DNA from: Barrientosiimonas humi
GTDB taxonomy: Bacteria > Actinomycetota > Actinomycetes > Actinomycetales > Dermatophilaceae
Assembly: GCF_006716095.1 (NCBI RefSeq)
Contig: NZ_VFOK01000001.1
Span: 1,457,375 to 1,521,374, forward strand
Length of the DNA: 64,000 nt
Reading direction: 5' to 3'
The notes beneath the pieces are model-generated. The model saw only the letters and a list, made by a program, of their open reading frames with translations, searched no databases and was not told the origin of the DNA. Every line of letters starts with the position of its first letter. The first letter of the stretch is position 1. The position numbers and the translations under genes are program-made. Of the stretch, positions 51,086 to 59,429 are shown in pieces.

Positions 51086-51116
51086 TACCTTTGGGCGATC
51101 CGCACCGCGCGGATCG
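51086..51116 (+). promoter_or_regulatory. candidate -10 box and leader hairpin of the NCS1 operon
   Basis: TACCTT (51086-51091) is the best -10 box. CGATCCGC (51096-51103) and GCGGATCG (51109-51116) form an 8-bp stem with a 5-base loop right at the expected start of the RNA. AGGAGG (51148-51153) then precedes the ATG. Confidence 0.45.
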
Positions 51117-51158
51117 ACGCCGCTCTCGCGCAGCGCCGTGGTGGCTAGGAGGAACGAG

Positions 51159-52703
51159 ATGGCCACTGACTCCCCCTTCCGCAGCGACGAGGAGGCGGCC
51201 GCGGCCGGCTTCGCGGTGACCCAGGGCGACGGCGGCGCCGGCGCCGGGGTGCTGAAACCGTCGTACGACCCGCGCCTGGCGAACGAGGACCTGGCGCCGC
51301 TAGAGAAGCAGGACTGGTCCTGGTACAACATCTTCGCGTTCTGGATGTCCGACGTGCACAGCGTCGGCGGCTACGTCACCGCCGGCTCGCTGTTCGCCCT
51401 CGGCCTCACCAGCTGGCAGGTCTTCGTCTGCCTCATCGTCGGTATCACCATCGTGCTGTTCTTCTGCAACCTGGTCGCCAAGCCCAGCCAGCGCACGGGC
51501 GTGCCCTACCCCGTCATCTGCCGCACCACCTTCGGCGTGCTCGGCGCCAACATCCCCGCGATCATCCGCGGCCTCATCGCGGTCGCCTGGTACGGCATCC
51601 AGACCTACCTCGCGTCGGCCTCCCTGGACATCCTGATCGTGCGCATGTGGCCCGGCCTCGCGCCGTACGCCGACGTCACCCAGCACGGGTTCCTCGGCCT
51701 GTCGACGCTCGGCTGGGTCACGTTCGCGCTGCTGTGGGTCGCCCAGGCGTGCGTGTTCTGGACCGGCATGAAGACCATCCGCCGGTTCATCGACTTCGCC
51801 GGCCCCGCGGTCTACGTCGTGATGACGGTCCTGTGCGTCTACCTGCTCGCCAAGGCCGACTGGTCGGTGAACCTGTCGCTGTCCGACGCCGAGCTGAGCG
51901 GCGGCAAGACCGTGACCACGATGCTGGCCGCGACCGCGCTGGTCGTGAGCTACTTCTCCGGCCCGATGCTCAACTTCGGCGACTTCTCGCGCTACGGCCG
52001 CACGTTCGCCGACGTGCGCAAGGGCAACTTCTGGGGTCTGCCGGTGAACTTCCTGTTCTTCTCGCTGCTGACCGTGCTGACCGCCGCCGCGACGCTGCCG
52101 GTCTATGGGCGGCTGATCACCGACCCGGTCGAGACCGTCGGCCAGATCGACAACATCTACGCCCTGGTGCTCGCCGCGGTCACCTTCACCACCGCCACGA
52201 TCGGCATCAACATCGTCGCGAACTTCGTCTCCCCGGCGTTCGACTTCTCCAACGTGGCGCCGCAGAAGATCACCTGGCGGACCGGTGGCATGATCGCCGC
52301 CGTGGGCTCGGTGCTGCTGACGCCGTGGAACCTCTACAAGTCGCCGGAGACGATCCACTACACGCTCGACACCCTCGGTGCCTTCATCGGACCGCTGTTC
52401 GGCGTGCTCATCGCCCACTACTACGTCGTCCACCAGCAGCAGGTCTGCGTCGACGACCTCTACACGCTCGACGAGCAGGGCGCCTACCACTACAAGCGCG
52501 GCTACAACCCGCCGGCGATCTGGGCGACCGGCATCGCGGCCGCGTGCGCGCTGGCGGTGGTCTTCGTGCCCGGCCTGACCCGGTTCGACGACTACAGCTG
52601 GTTCGTCGGCTGCGGCATCGGCTTCGTGGCGTACGCCTTCCTCGCCCCGCGCGCCGGCGTGTCCGTCGAGGCGCAGCTCACCGACAAGGAGGTCCGGGTA
52701 TGA
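51159..52703 (+). CDS. NCS1 nucleobase/allantoin/hydantoin permease
   Basis: A 514-residue transporter with about twelve helices. The N-terminus LAPLEKQDWSWYNIFAFWMSDVHS is typical of NCS1 symporters, as are YGIQTYLASASLDIL and the loop NFGDFSRYGRT. It would carry a hydantoin, allantoin or pyrimidine with Na+ or H+. The next gene encodes a hydantoin racemase-like protein and overlaps it (ATGA), which favours a hydantoin or allantoin-type substrate. Confidence 0.9.
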   Translation: MATDSPFRSDEEAAAAGFAVTQGDGGAGAGVLKPSYDPRLANEDLAPLEKQDWSWYNIFAFWMSDVHSVGGYVTAGSLFALGLTSWQVFVCLIVGITIVLFFCNLVAKPSQRTGVPYPVICRTTFGVLGANIPAIIRGLIAVAWYGIQTYLASASLDILIVRMWPGLAPYADVTQHGFLGLSTLGWVTFALLWVAQACVFWTGMKTIRRFIDFAGPAVYVVMTVLCVYLLAKADWSVNLSLSDAELSGGKTVTTMLAATALVVSYFSGPMLNFGDFSRYGRTFADVRKGNFWGLPVNFLFFSLLTVLTAAATLPVYGRLITDPVETVGQIDNIYALVLAAVTFTTATIGINIVANFVSPAFDFSNVAPQKITWRTGGMIAAVGSVLLTPWNLYKSPETIHYTLDTLGAFIGPLFGVLIAHYYVVHQQQVCVDDLYTLDEQGAYHYKRGYNPPAIWATGIAAACALAVVFVPGLTRFDDYSWFVGCGIGFVAYAFLAPRAGVSVEAQLTDKEVRV

Positions 52704-53488
52704 GTCGCAGCGCACCGCGCGTGGTGCTGGTCAACCCCAACACCACCGCTTCCATGACCGAGATCGCGCTGCGGGCCGCGCAGGAGGTGGCCGCTCCCGG
52801 CACCGTGCTGGTCGGGCGCACCTCCCCGACCGGACCCGCCTCGATCGAGAGCCACGTCGACGAGTCGCTGTGCGTGCCTGGCCTGCTGCAGGCCGTCGCC
52901 GAGGAGACCGACGCCGACGCGTTCGTCGTGGCCTGCTTCGGCGACCCGGGGGTCGAGGCGGTGCGCGAGCTCACCGGGGTGCCGGTCGTCGGCATCGCCG
53001 AGGCGGCGATGAAGAGCGCCACCCTGCTCGGTCGCACGTTCAGCGTCGTCACCACCCTGGAGCGCACCATCGGCCGGGCGCGTGACCTGGTGACCCGGCA
53101 CGGGCTCACCGCCCAGTGCGCCGGGCTGCACGCGTGCGACATCCCGGTGCTGGAGCTGGAGACCGACCCCGACGGCACCTACGACCGGTTGCTCAAGGTG
53201 TCGGCGGAGGTGCTGCGGCACGACGACTGCGACGTCCTGGTGCTCGGCTGCGCCGGCATGGCCGACCTGCCCGGGCGGCTGGCCGCCGAGCTCGGCGTGC
53301 CCGTGGTCGACGGCGTCGCTGCGGCGACGACGATGGCCGAGGGCCTGGTGCGGCAGGGGTTGGTGCCCCGTCGCGAGGGCGAGCTGGCGCCGCCGGTGCC
53401 GAAGGCGTACACCGGGGTGATGGGTCAGGTCGTGCCGGCCGCGGTGCGGCTCAGCACTCCTGGTGACCCTCCCGCCAGTACCCCATGA
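52700..53488 (+). CDS. hydantoin racemase-like protein (Asp/Glu racemase superfamily)
   Basis: A 262-residue enzyme of the HyuE/Asp-Glu racemase group. The two catalytic Cys are in VVACFGDPG and VLGCAGM. The N-terminal VVLVNPNTTASMTEIAL is the family signature. It would interconvert D- and L-5-substituted hydantoins or allantoin isomers. No hydantoinase or carbamoylase gene lies in the window. Its 3' end overlaps the convergent siderophore gene by 38 bases. Confidence 0.9.
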   Translation: MSRSAPRVVLVNPNTTASMTEIALRAAQEVAAPGTVLVGRTSPTGPASIESHVDESLCVPGLLQAVAEETDADAFVVACFGDPGVEAVRELTGVPVVGIAEAAMKSATLLGRTFSVVTTLERTIGRARDLVTRHGLTAQCAGLHACDIPVLELETDPDGTYDRLLKVSAEVLRHDDCDVLVLGCAGMADLPGRLAAELGVPVVDGVAAATTMAEGLVRQGLVPRREGELAPPVPKAYTGVMGQVVPAAVRLSTPGDPPASTP

Positions 53489-54359
53489 AGGCCACGGCCG
53501 AGCGCGGGACGTCGTAGTCCCCCACCAGGATCCGACGCAGCGTGCGCACCGCTGAGGACTCCCCCGCGATCCACGCGGACAGCGGCGGTACGCCTGCCCC
53601 GCGCTCGGTCGTCACCTCCCAGTAGGCGCCCTCGTCGCCGTCGACGAGCACCGTGCTCTCGCCGGCGGTGGTGCCGACGGACGGGTGCCCGTCGAGCCAC
53701 TCGCGGACCACCTGCTGCTGGGCTGCTCCTCGCTCCCCCTGCCGGACGACCCACTGCACGCGCACGCCGGCGGGGGCCGTGATCTGCTGGATCGACTCGG
53801 CGTGCTCGACCTCGAGACACACCAGGCCGCAGGCGTTCTCGGGGAGTCGCTCCACGATCGAGCAGATCGCGGGGGCCGCCGTGTCGTCGCCGACGATGAG
53901 CTGGTCGCACTGGTCGGCCAGGTCGTAGCGGAACTCCAGGCCGCCCTCGTTGTCGGGGTGACCGGCGAGCGGGCCGTGGACGAGGATGCGGTCGCCGGGC
54001 GTGCCGGAGCGGGCGAACCGCGAGGCCGGCCCGAGGTCGCCGTGGTCGACCAGCTCGACGTCGATCTCGGCCAGCTCGTTGCGGATCGCGCGCACGGTGT
54101 ACGTCCGGATCGCCGGCCGCGTCTCCTGCGGCATGGCGCGCCAGGCGAGGAACCACTTCTCGCCGCGCGGCATGGTGTCGAGGGTGCCGCCGTCGGTCGG
54201 CAGGATCAGCTTGATGCGCTGGTCGTAGCCGTTCGGCGCGAACTCGCGCAGGTCCTCGCCGGTGAAGGTCATCCGCACCAGGTGCGGGGTGACGCGGACC
54301 GACTCGGTCACCTCCACGTCGAAGAAGCCGAACGGTCGCTGGGCGGGCTGCGCGGTCAT
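53451..54359 (-). CDS. siderophore-interacting protein (ferric-siderophore reductase, SIP family)
   Basis: A 302-residue flavoprotein of the SIP/ViuB family. The FAD-binding N-terminal domain has IRTYTVRAI, and the C-terminal part has LIVGDDTAAPAI and WIAGESSAVRTLRR. These enzymes reduce imported ferric siderophores to release iron. The ATG follows a TAGGGT box by six bases, and a DtxR/IdeR-like palindrome covers that promoter. Confidence 0.93.
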   Translation of the reverse strand: MTAQPAQRPFGFFDVEVTESVRVTPHLVRMTFTGEDLREFAPNGYDQRIKLILPTDGGTLDTMPRGEKWFLAWRAMPQETRPAIRTYTVRAIRNELAEIDVELVDHGDLGPASRFARSGTPGDRILVHGPLAGHPDNEGGLEFRYDLADQCDQLIVGDDTAAPAICSIVERLPENACGLVCLEVEHAESIQQITAPAGVRVQWVVRQGERGAAQQQVVREWLDGHPSVGTTAGESTVLVDGDEGAYWEVTTERGAGVPPLSAWIAGESSAVRTLRRILVGDYDVPRSAVAFMGYWREGHQEC

Positions 54360-54365
54360 AAGGGA

Positions 54366-54371
54366 ACCCTA
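54366..54371 (-). promoter_or_regulatory. -10 box of a leaderless promoter (SIP gene)
   Basis: TAGGGT on the minus strand, six bases, then the ATG. It overlaps the iron box. Confidence 0.6.
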
Positions 54372-54387
54372 ACTGAGGCTTACCTTG
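54369..54387. promoter_or_regulatory. DtxR/IdeR-type iron box
   Basis: The 19 bases CTAACTGAGGCTTACCTTG match 12 of 19 positions of the consensus TTAGGTTAGGCTAACCTAA, with the AGGCT and ACCT cores intact. It covers the -10 region, so iron-loaded DtxR/IdeR would repress. Confidence 0.65.
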
Positions 54388-54420
54388 CCTGCGCAACCCG
54401 CTGGGCGTGTCGCGCGCGGC

Positions 54421-55644
54421 TCAGCGATCGCGGTCGCGCTGTCGGCTCCACTCCAGCGCCTGCGGCAGGTGCTCGGCGAACCACGGCTCCTTGGCCGCGG
54501 TGTAGTCGGCGCGAGTGCGCTCGTCGCCGCCCGGGTGGTCCGCGACCGCCTGCTGCTTCAGCGCGGCGTACGCCTCGCGCGCCTGCGGCTCGGCACGCAG
54601 CCAGTCGCGGAAGGCGACCGCGACCTCGGCTCCGGGAGAGCCTGCGCGGCGCACGTGCAGGTGCAGGACCCGGCCAGGGTCGGCGTTGCCGTAGAGCACC
54701 TTGCGCCACTCGCTCTCGTCGGGAGCCCACGTGTGGACCGTGTCGAGCCGTTCGCGCGGTTGCACGAATCCCGCTGCCAGCACAGCGGACTCGAAGGCGT
54801 CCGTCGTCGCGAGGGTCAGGTCGTCGAGCGTCAGCTGCAGGTCGATGACGTCCTTGGCCGCGAGCCCCGGCACCGCGGTGGAGCCGATGTGCTCCAGCCC
54901 GTGCACCCGGTCGCGCAGGGACGCGCGCTGCAGCGCCCGGTCGAGGCGGCCGAGCAGGCGTCGCGCGGTGGGCGCCCACCCGGGGTCGGGCTCGGCCAGC
55001 GCGGCGGTCGCGGGGCGGCGCACGGCGGTGCGGGTGCGCAGGTTGTGCTCGAACGGCACCAGCCGCTGCGTCCACAACCGCTCGACGTGGTCGGCGAGAT
55101 CCGCCTGCGTGGAACCGTTCTCGAGCCACACGTCGGCCGCGGCGCGGCGCTGCTCGTCGGTGGCCTGGGCGTCCATCCGGGCCCGGGCGTCGGCCTCGCT
55201 CATGCCGCGCGTGCGGACCAGCCGCTCCAGACGTACGTCGGGGTCGGCGGCGACGATCACCGTCAGCTGGTAGTCGACCTCACGGCCGAGCTCGACCAGC
55301 AGCGGGATGTCCTGCACGACGATCGCGTCGTCGGGGGCCTCCTGCACCTGCCGGATCGCCTCCTGGGCGACCAGCGGGTGGACGATCGCGTTGAGGTCGG
55401 CGCGAGCCGCGTCGTCGCCGAAAACCGTTGCGGCCAGGGCGGGTCGGTCGAGCGCGCCGTCGTCACCGACGACCCCGTCACCGAACCGCTCGCGCACCAG
55501 GGCAAGCCCCTGCGTCCCGGGCGCGACCACCTCGCGGGCGATCACGTCGGAGTCGACGAGCACCGCCCCACGCTCGACCAGCAGCTTCGAGACGGTCGAC
55601 TTGCCCGACCCGATCCCGCCCGACAGACCCACGTGCAGTGCCAC
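54421..55644 (-). CDS. coaE: dephospho-CoA kinase fused to a GrpB (UPF0157) domain
   Basis: A 407-residue fusion. Residues 1-200 are CoaE: Walker A GLSGGIGSGKST, lid and AMP-like region VVQDIPLLVELG. It makes the last step of coenzyme A synthesis. Residues of about 205-405 are a GrpB-type nucleotidyltransferase-like domain with HIGSTAVPGLAAKDVIDLQL and VHTWAPDESEWRKVLYG. The same fusion exists in mycobacteria. The GTG start has a leaderless promoter. The role of the GrpB domain is not settled. Confidence 0.95.
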   Translation of the reverse strand: MALHVGLSGGIGSGKSTVSKLLVERGAVLVDSDVIAREVVAPGTQGLALVRERFGDGVVGDDGALDRPALAATVFGDDAARADLNAIVHPLVAQEAIRQVQEAPDDAIVVQDIPLLVELGREVDYQLTVIVAADPDVRLERLVRTRGMSEADARARMDAQATDEQRRAAADVWLENGSTQADLADHVERLWTQRLVPFEHNLRTRTAVRRPATAALAEPDPGWAPTARRLLGRLDRALQRASLRDRVHGLEHIGSTAVPGLAAKDVIDLQLTLDDLTLATTDAFESAVLAAGFVQPRERLDTVHTWAPDESEWRKVLYGNADPGRVLHLHVRRAGSPGAEVAVAFRDWLRAEPQAREAYAALKQQAVADHPGGDERTRADYTAAKEPWFAEHLPQALEWSRQRDRDR

Positions 55645-55650
55645 ACCGCG

Positions 55651-55656
55651 ACCCTA
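55651..55656 (-). promoter_or_regulatory. -10 box of a leaderless promoter (coaE)
   Basis: TAGGGT on the minus strand, six bases, then the coaE GTG. Confidence 0.65.
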
Positions 55657-55680
55657 GCCGCGGCAGGAGAGGATGGAGCC

Positions 55681-56430
55681 ATGACTCGACGCATCGTCAT
55701 CACCGGCGGCGGCACCGGCATCGGCCGGGCCATCGCGACCCGCCTGCTCGCCGAGGAGCCCGAGCTGGTGCTGGTGGGCCGCCGCGAGAGCGTGCTGCAG
55801 GAGGCCGCCGACGAGCTGCGCGGCCTCGACGAGACCGCGCAGGTCAGCACGCTCGCGTGCGACCTCGCCGACCCCGACCAGGTGCAGCAGCTCAGCGACA
55901 CGCTGCACGACGGCCCGCAGATCGACGTGTTCGTGGCCAACGCCGGCGGCAACTACGGCCTCGGCGCCGGCAGCCTGGCGGAGGTGGCCGAGGCGTGGCG
56001 GCGCGACTTCGACGGCAACGTGCTGTCGGCGGTGCTGCCCGTGCACGCCCTGCTCGACCACGTCGCCCGCCCCGGCGGCCGGATCGTCGCGATGTCCTCG
56101 ATCGCCGCGCTGCGCGGCTCGGGCGCGTACGGCGCGGCCAAGGCCGCCGTCAACGCGTGGGTGCTCAGCCTCGCCAGCGAGGTCGCCGCCGACGGGATCA
56201 CCGTCAACGCGGTCGCCCCCGGCTTCGTGCCCGACACCGACTTCTGGCGGCAGCGCATCGAGGCCGACCCGGGCATCGTCGAGAACCGCACCGCCCCGAT
56301 CCCGATGGGCCGCCCCGGCACCCCCGACGAGATCGCCGAGGCCGTCGCCTACCTCGCCTCCCCCGACGCCGGCTGGACCACCGGCCAGATCCTGCAGGTC
56401 AACGGCGGCACCCTGCTCGGCCGCGGCTGA
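55681..56430 (+). CDS. short-chain dehydrogenase/reductase
   Basis: A 249-residue SDR. Cofactor loop TGGGTGIGRA (residues 8-17), NAG motif VFVANAGGN, catalytic Ser in AMSSIAALRG, and Tyr/Lys in GAYGAAKAAV. The ending LASPDAGWTTGQILQVNGG is the classical SDR pattern of FabG-like enzymes. GGAG precedes the ATG. It is divergent from coaE; the substrate is not identifiable. Confidence 0.88.
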   Translation: MTRRIVITGGGTGIGRAIATRLLAEEPELVLVGRRESVLQEAADELRGLDETAQVSTLACDLADPDQVQQLSDTLHDGPQIDVFVANAGGNYGLGAGSLAEVAEAWRRDFDGNVLSAVLPVHALLDHVARPGGRIVAMSSIAALRGSGAYGAAKAAVNAWVLSLASEVAADGITVNAVAPGFVPDTDFWRQRIEADPGIVENRTAPIPMGRPGTPDEIAEAVAYLASPDAGWTTGQILQVNGGTLLGRG

Positions 56431-56471
56431 CACGGCACGCGCCGCGCCGACGTCCGGGCGAGCCCTGCAGC

Positions 56472-56700
56472 TCGTACGACAACGCACGATCTGCGCCGCG
56501 CTCCCCCGAGATCCCGGGCCCCCTCCCGCACTTCGTACGACAACGCACGATCTGCGCTGCGCTCGCCCGAGATCCCGGGCCCACCTCCCGCACTTCGTAC
56601 GACAACGCACGATCTGCGCTGCGCTCGCCCGAGATCCCGGGCCCACCTCCCGCACTTCGTACGACAACGCACGATCTGCGCTGCGCTCGCCCGGTCCTGG
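56472..56700. repeat. 62-bp tandem repeat array, four cores (family R1, inverted)
   Basis: TCGTACGACAACGCACGATC recurs at 56472, 56533, 56595 and 56657 (spacing 61, 62, 62). The intervening text with CGAGATCCCGGGCC is also conserved. It is the reverse complement of the family at 18631. It fills most of the 350-base gap between the SDR gene and convergent rpsA. Confidence 0.85.
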
Positions 56701-56708
56701 GCAGACGA

Positions 56709-56742
56709 AAGGCCCCGGTCACCTCGCGGTGACCGGGGCCTT
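56709..56742. terminator. bidirectional terminator before the rpsA end
   Basis: AAGGCCCCGGTCACC (56709-56723) and its exact complement (56728-56742) form a 15-bp stem with the loop TCGC. It ends in TT on the plus strand and in TTTC on the minus strand, and sits between convergent genes. Confidence 0.88.
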
Positions 56743-56780
56743 CGTGACGCGCCCGTCGCGTCAGTACTCTCGGCTGCCGC

Positions 56781-58286
56781 TCAGTTGCCCGTGAGCTTCT
56801 CGCGCAGCGCCGCCAGCGCCTCGTCGGAGGCCAGGGTGCCCTCCGCGGGAGCCGGGCCGCTGGACGCCGGGGAGGCGTCGGACGAGGAGGAGGACGACGA
56901 CGAGCGGTCGCCGCCGGAGCTGTAGGACGTCGGGGCGGACGTCTCGCCGGAGGCCGCGGCCTCGGCGTCGTCCTTGCGCGCCTGCTCGATCTGCGCCTGG
57001 TGCGCCTCGTAGCGGGCGTGCGCCTCGGCGTACTGCTTCTCCCACTTCTCCCGCTGAGCCTCGTAGCCCTCGAGCCACTCGTTGGTCTCGGGGTCGAAGC
57101 CCTCGGGGTACTTGTAGTTGCCCTGCTCGTCGTACTCAGCGGCCATGCCGTAGAGCGTCGGGTCGAACTCGGCAGCACCCGCGGCGTCGTCGTTGGCCTG
57201 CTTGAGCGACAGCGAGATGCGGCGACGCTCCAGGTCGATGTCGATGACCTTGACGAACAGCTCACGGCCGACCGTGACGACCTGCTCGGGCAGCTCCACG
57301 TGGCGCTCGGCCAGCTCGGAGATGTGCACCAGGCCCTCGATGCCGTCGTCGACGCGCACGAACGCACCGAACGGCACCAGCTTGGTGACCTTGCCCGGCA
57401 CGACCTGGCCGATGGCGTGGGTGCGGGCGAAGTGCTGCCACGGGTCCTCCTGGGTCGCCTTCAGCGACAGGGAGACACGCTCGCGGTCCATGTCGACGTC
57501 GAGCACCTCGACGGTGACCTCCTGGCCCACCTCGACGACCTCGGACGGGTGGTCGATGTGCTTCCAGGACAGCTCGGAGACGTGCACCAGACCGTCGACT
57601 CCACCGAGGTCGACGAACGCACCGAAGTTGACGATGCTGCTGACCACACCGGAGCGGACCTGGCCCTTCTGCAGCTCCTTGAGGAAGGTCGTGCGCACCT
57701 CGGACTGGGTCTGCTCGAGCCACGCGCGGCGCGAGAGCACCACGTTGTTGCGGTTCTTGTCGAGCTCGATGATCTTGGCCTCGATCTCCTTGCCGACGTA
57801 CGGCTGGAGGTCGCGGACGCGACGCATCTCGACCAGCGACGCGGGCAGGAAGCCGCGCAGGCCGATGTCGAGGATGAGGCCGCCCTTGACGACCTCGATG
57901 ACGGTGCCGGTGACGACGCCGTCGTCCTCCTTGATCTGCTCGATGGTGCCCCAGGCGCGCTCGTACTGCGCACGCTTCTTGGACAGGATCAGGCGGCCTT
58001 CCTTGTCCTCCTTCTGGAGGACCAGGGCCTCGACGTCGTCGCCGACGGAGACGACCTCGTTGGGGTCGACGTCGTGCTTGATCGACAGCTCGCGCGAGGG
58101 GATGACGCCCTCGGTCTTGTAGCCGATGTCGAGCAGGACCTCGTCCCGGTCGACCTTGACGATGACACCCTCGACGATGTCGCCGTCATTGAAGTGCTTG
58201 ATCGTCGCGTCGATCGCGGCGAGCAGCTCCTCCTCCGAACCGATGTCGTTGACAGCGATCGGGGAAGGGGTGGTGGTGGCAGTCAT
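56781..58286 (-). CDS. rpsA: 30S ribosomal protein S1
   Basis: A 501-residue protein with four S1 domains (starting near residues 35, 115, 205 and 290). Repeated blocks such as GFLPASLVEMRR, NFGAFVDLGGVDGLVHVSELSW and PFGAFVRVDDGIEGLVHISELAE are clear. It binds mRNA on the small subunit and helps initiation on structured messages. The C-terminal tail is acidic and then Ser-rich (GGDRSSSSSSSSDASP) before LASDEALAALREKL. A leader of a few dozen bases with GAAAG precedes the ATG. Confidence 0.96.
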   Translation of the reverse strand: MTATTTPSPIAVNDIGSEEELLAAIDATIKHFNDGDIVEGVIVKVDRDEVLLDIGYKTEGVIPSRELSIKHDVDPNEVVSVGDDVEALVLQKEDKEGRLILSKKRAQYERAWGTIEQIKEDDGVVTGTVIEVVKGGLILDIGLRGFLPASLVEMRRVRDLQPYVGKEIEAKIIELDKNRNNVVLSRRAWLEQTQSEVRTTFLKELQKGQVRSGVVSSIVNFGAFVDLGGVDGLVHVSELSWKHIDHPSEVVEVGQEVTVEVLDVDMDRERVSLSLKATQEDPWQHFARTHAIGQVVPGKVTKLVPFGAFVRVDDGIEGLVHISELAERHVELPEQVVTVGRELFVKVIDIDLERRRISLSLKQANDDAAGAAEFDPTLYGMAAEYDEQGNYKYPEGFDPETNEWLEGYEAQREKWEKQYAEAHARYEAHQAQIEQARKDDAEAAASGETSAPTSYSSGGDRSSSSSSSSDASPASSGPAPAEGTLASDEALAALREKLTGN

Positions 58287-58489
58287 GTAGTGGATAACTT
58301 TCGGTGGACAGTGAGTTGTTCGGACCGAACGCTGAGGTCAGGGCCGTCGCCAGCGGTGACGGCGACCCAGTCAGCACCCGAGGCCGAGGTGGACAGGATG
58401 GGACACGCGGCACACGTCCGCGCTCGAACACCCTACCGAGCCGTCCACAGTCCGGTCAAAGCCCGGTCCGGCGGGGCCGGGCGAGCCCG

Positions 58490-59305
58490 ATGAGCGAGGA
58501 CCCGCAGTGGTACGGCATCGCCCGCCGAGCGGTGGAGCAGCCCGAGTCGATCCTCGCGAACCGCCGGTGGTGGGACGCCGAGGCCTCGGCCTACTACCTC
58601 GAACACGGTGACTTCCTCGGGGATTCCGAGCTGGTCTGGGGACCCGAGGGGATCACCGAGCGCGAGCTGCGGCTGCTCGGCGACGTCGCCGGTCGCGACG
58701 TGCTGGAGATCGGCGCCGGCGCGGCCCAGGGCAGCCGCTACCTGAGCACGCAGGGCGCGCGCGTCGTCGCCAGCGACCTGTCCGCCGGCATGCTCGGCCA
58801 GGCGCGCACCGTCGACCGCGACCGGCGCCTGACCCCGCTCCCCCTCGTGCAGTGCGACGGGGCCGCGCTCCCCTTCGCCGACGCCGCGTTCGACGTCGTC
58901 TTCACGGCGTACGGCGTGTTCCCGTTCGTCGCCGACTCGGCGGGTGCGCTGCGCGAGTGCGCGCGGGTGCTGCGCCCGGGCGGGCTGCTGGCGTTCTCGA
59001 CCACCCACCCGATCCGCTGGGCCTTCCCCGACGACCCCGGCGAGCCGGGACTGCAGGTGCGCTCGTCGTACTTCGACACCCGCCCGTACGTCGAGGAGGA
59101 CGACGCGGGCCGGGTCACCTACGTCGAGCACCACCGCACGCTGGGCGAGCGGGTGCGCGAGATCGTCGCCGCCGGGCTGCACCTGGTCGACGTCGTGGAG
59201 CCGGAGTGGCCCGAGCGCAACGCGGAGGTGTGGGGCGGCTGGAGCCCGACGCGCGGGCGGCTGATCCCGGGCACCGCGATCTTCCTGGCCCGGCGCCCCC
59301 GCTGA
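58490..59305 (+). CDS. class I SAM-dependent methyltransferase
   Basis: A 271-residue methyltransferase. The SAM site is VLEIGAGAAQGSRYL (about residues 70-84), then VVASDLSAGML, and motif DVVFTAYGVFPFV. The end VWGGWSPTRGRLIPGTAIFL is conserved in actinobacterial relatives of unknown substrate. The ATG lies 203 bases from divergent rpsA. A palindrome follows the stop. Confidence 0.87.
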   Translation: MSEDPQWYGIARRAVEQPESILANRRWWDAEASAYYLEHGDFLGDSELVWGPEGITERELRLLGDVAGRDVLEIGAGAAQGSRYLSTQGARVVASDLSAGMLGQARTVDRDRRLTPLPLVQCDGAALPFADAAFDVVFTAYGVFPFVADSAGALRECARVLRPGGLLAFSTTHPIRWAFPDDPGEPGLQVRSSYFDTRPYVEEDDAGRVTYVEHHRTLGERVREIVAAGLHLVDVVEPEWPERNAEVWGGWSPTRGRLIPGTAIFLARRPR

Positions 59306-59310
59306 CCCCG

Positions 59311-59378
59311 CATGAAACCGGGTTACGTGCGTTTGACCCGACTCGATTGGGGTCAAACGCACGTAACCCGGTTTCATG
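59311..59378. repeat. long perfect palindrome, 29-bp arms (family P, copy B)
   Basis: Arms 59311-59339 and 59350-59378 are exact reverse complements with a 10-base loop. It shares its ends and the ACGTAACCCGG block with the copy at 32565, but the inner stem reads GTGCG with CGCAC. It lies between convergent genes and may also end transcription. Confidence 0.9.
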
Positions 59379-59429
59379 CCCGGAAGGGGGGGCGGGTGGG
59401 CCCGGACGTTGCGGGAGCGGGCGGGGGGG

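Noticed and set aside
58319-58329. TTCGGACCGAA palindrome in the rpsA leader as an operator
   Set aside because: An 11-base palindrome alone in a GC-rich leader is too weak to support a site.
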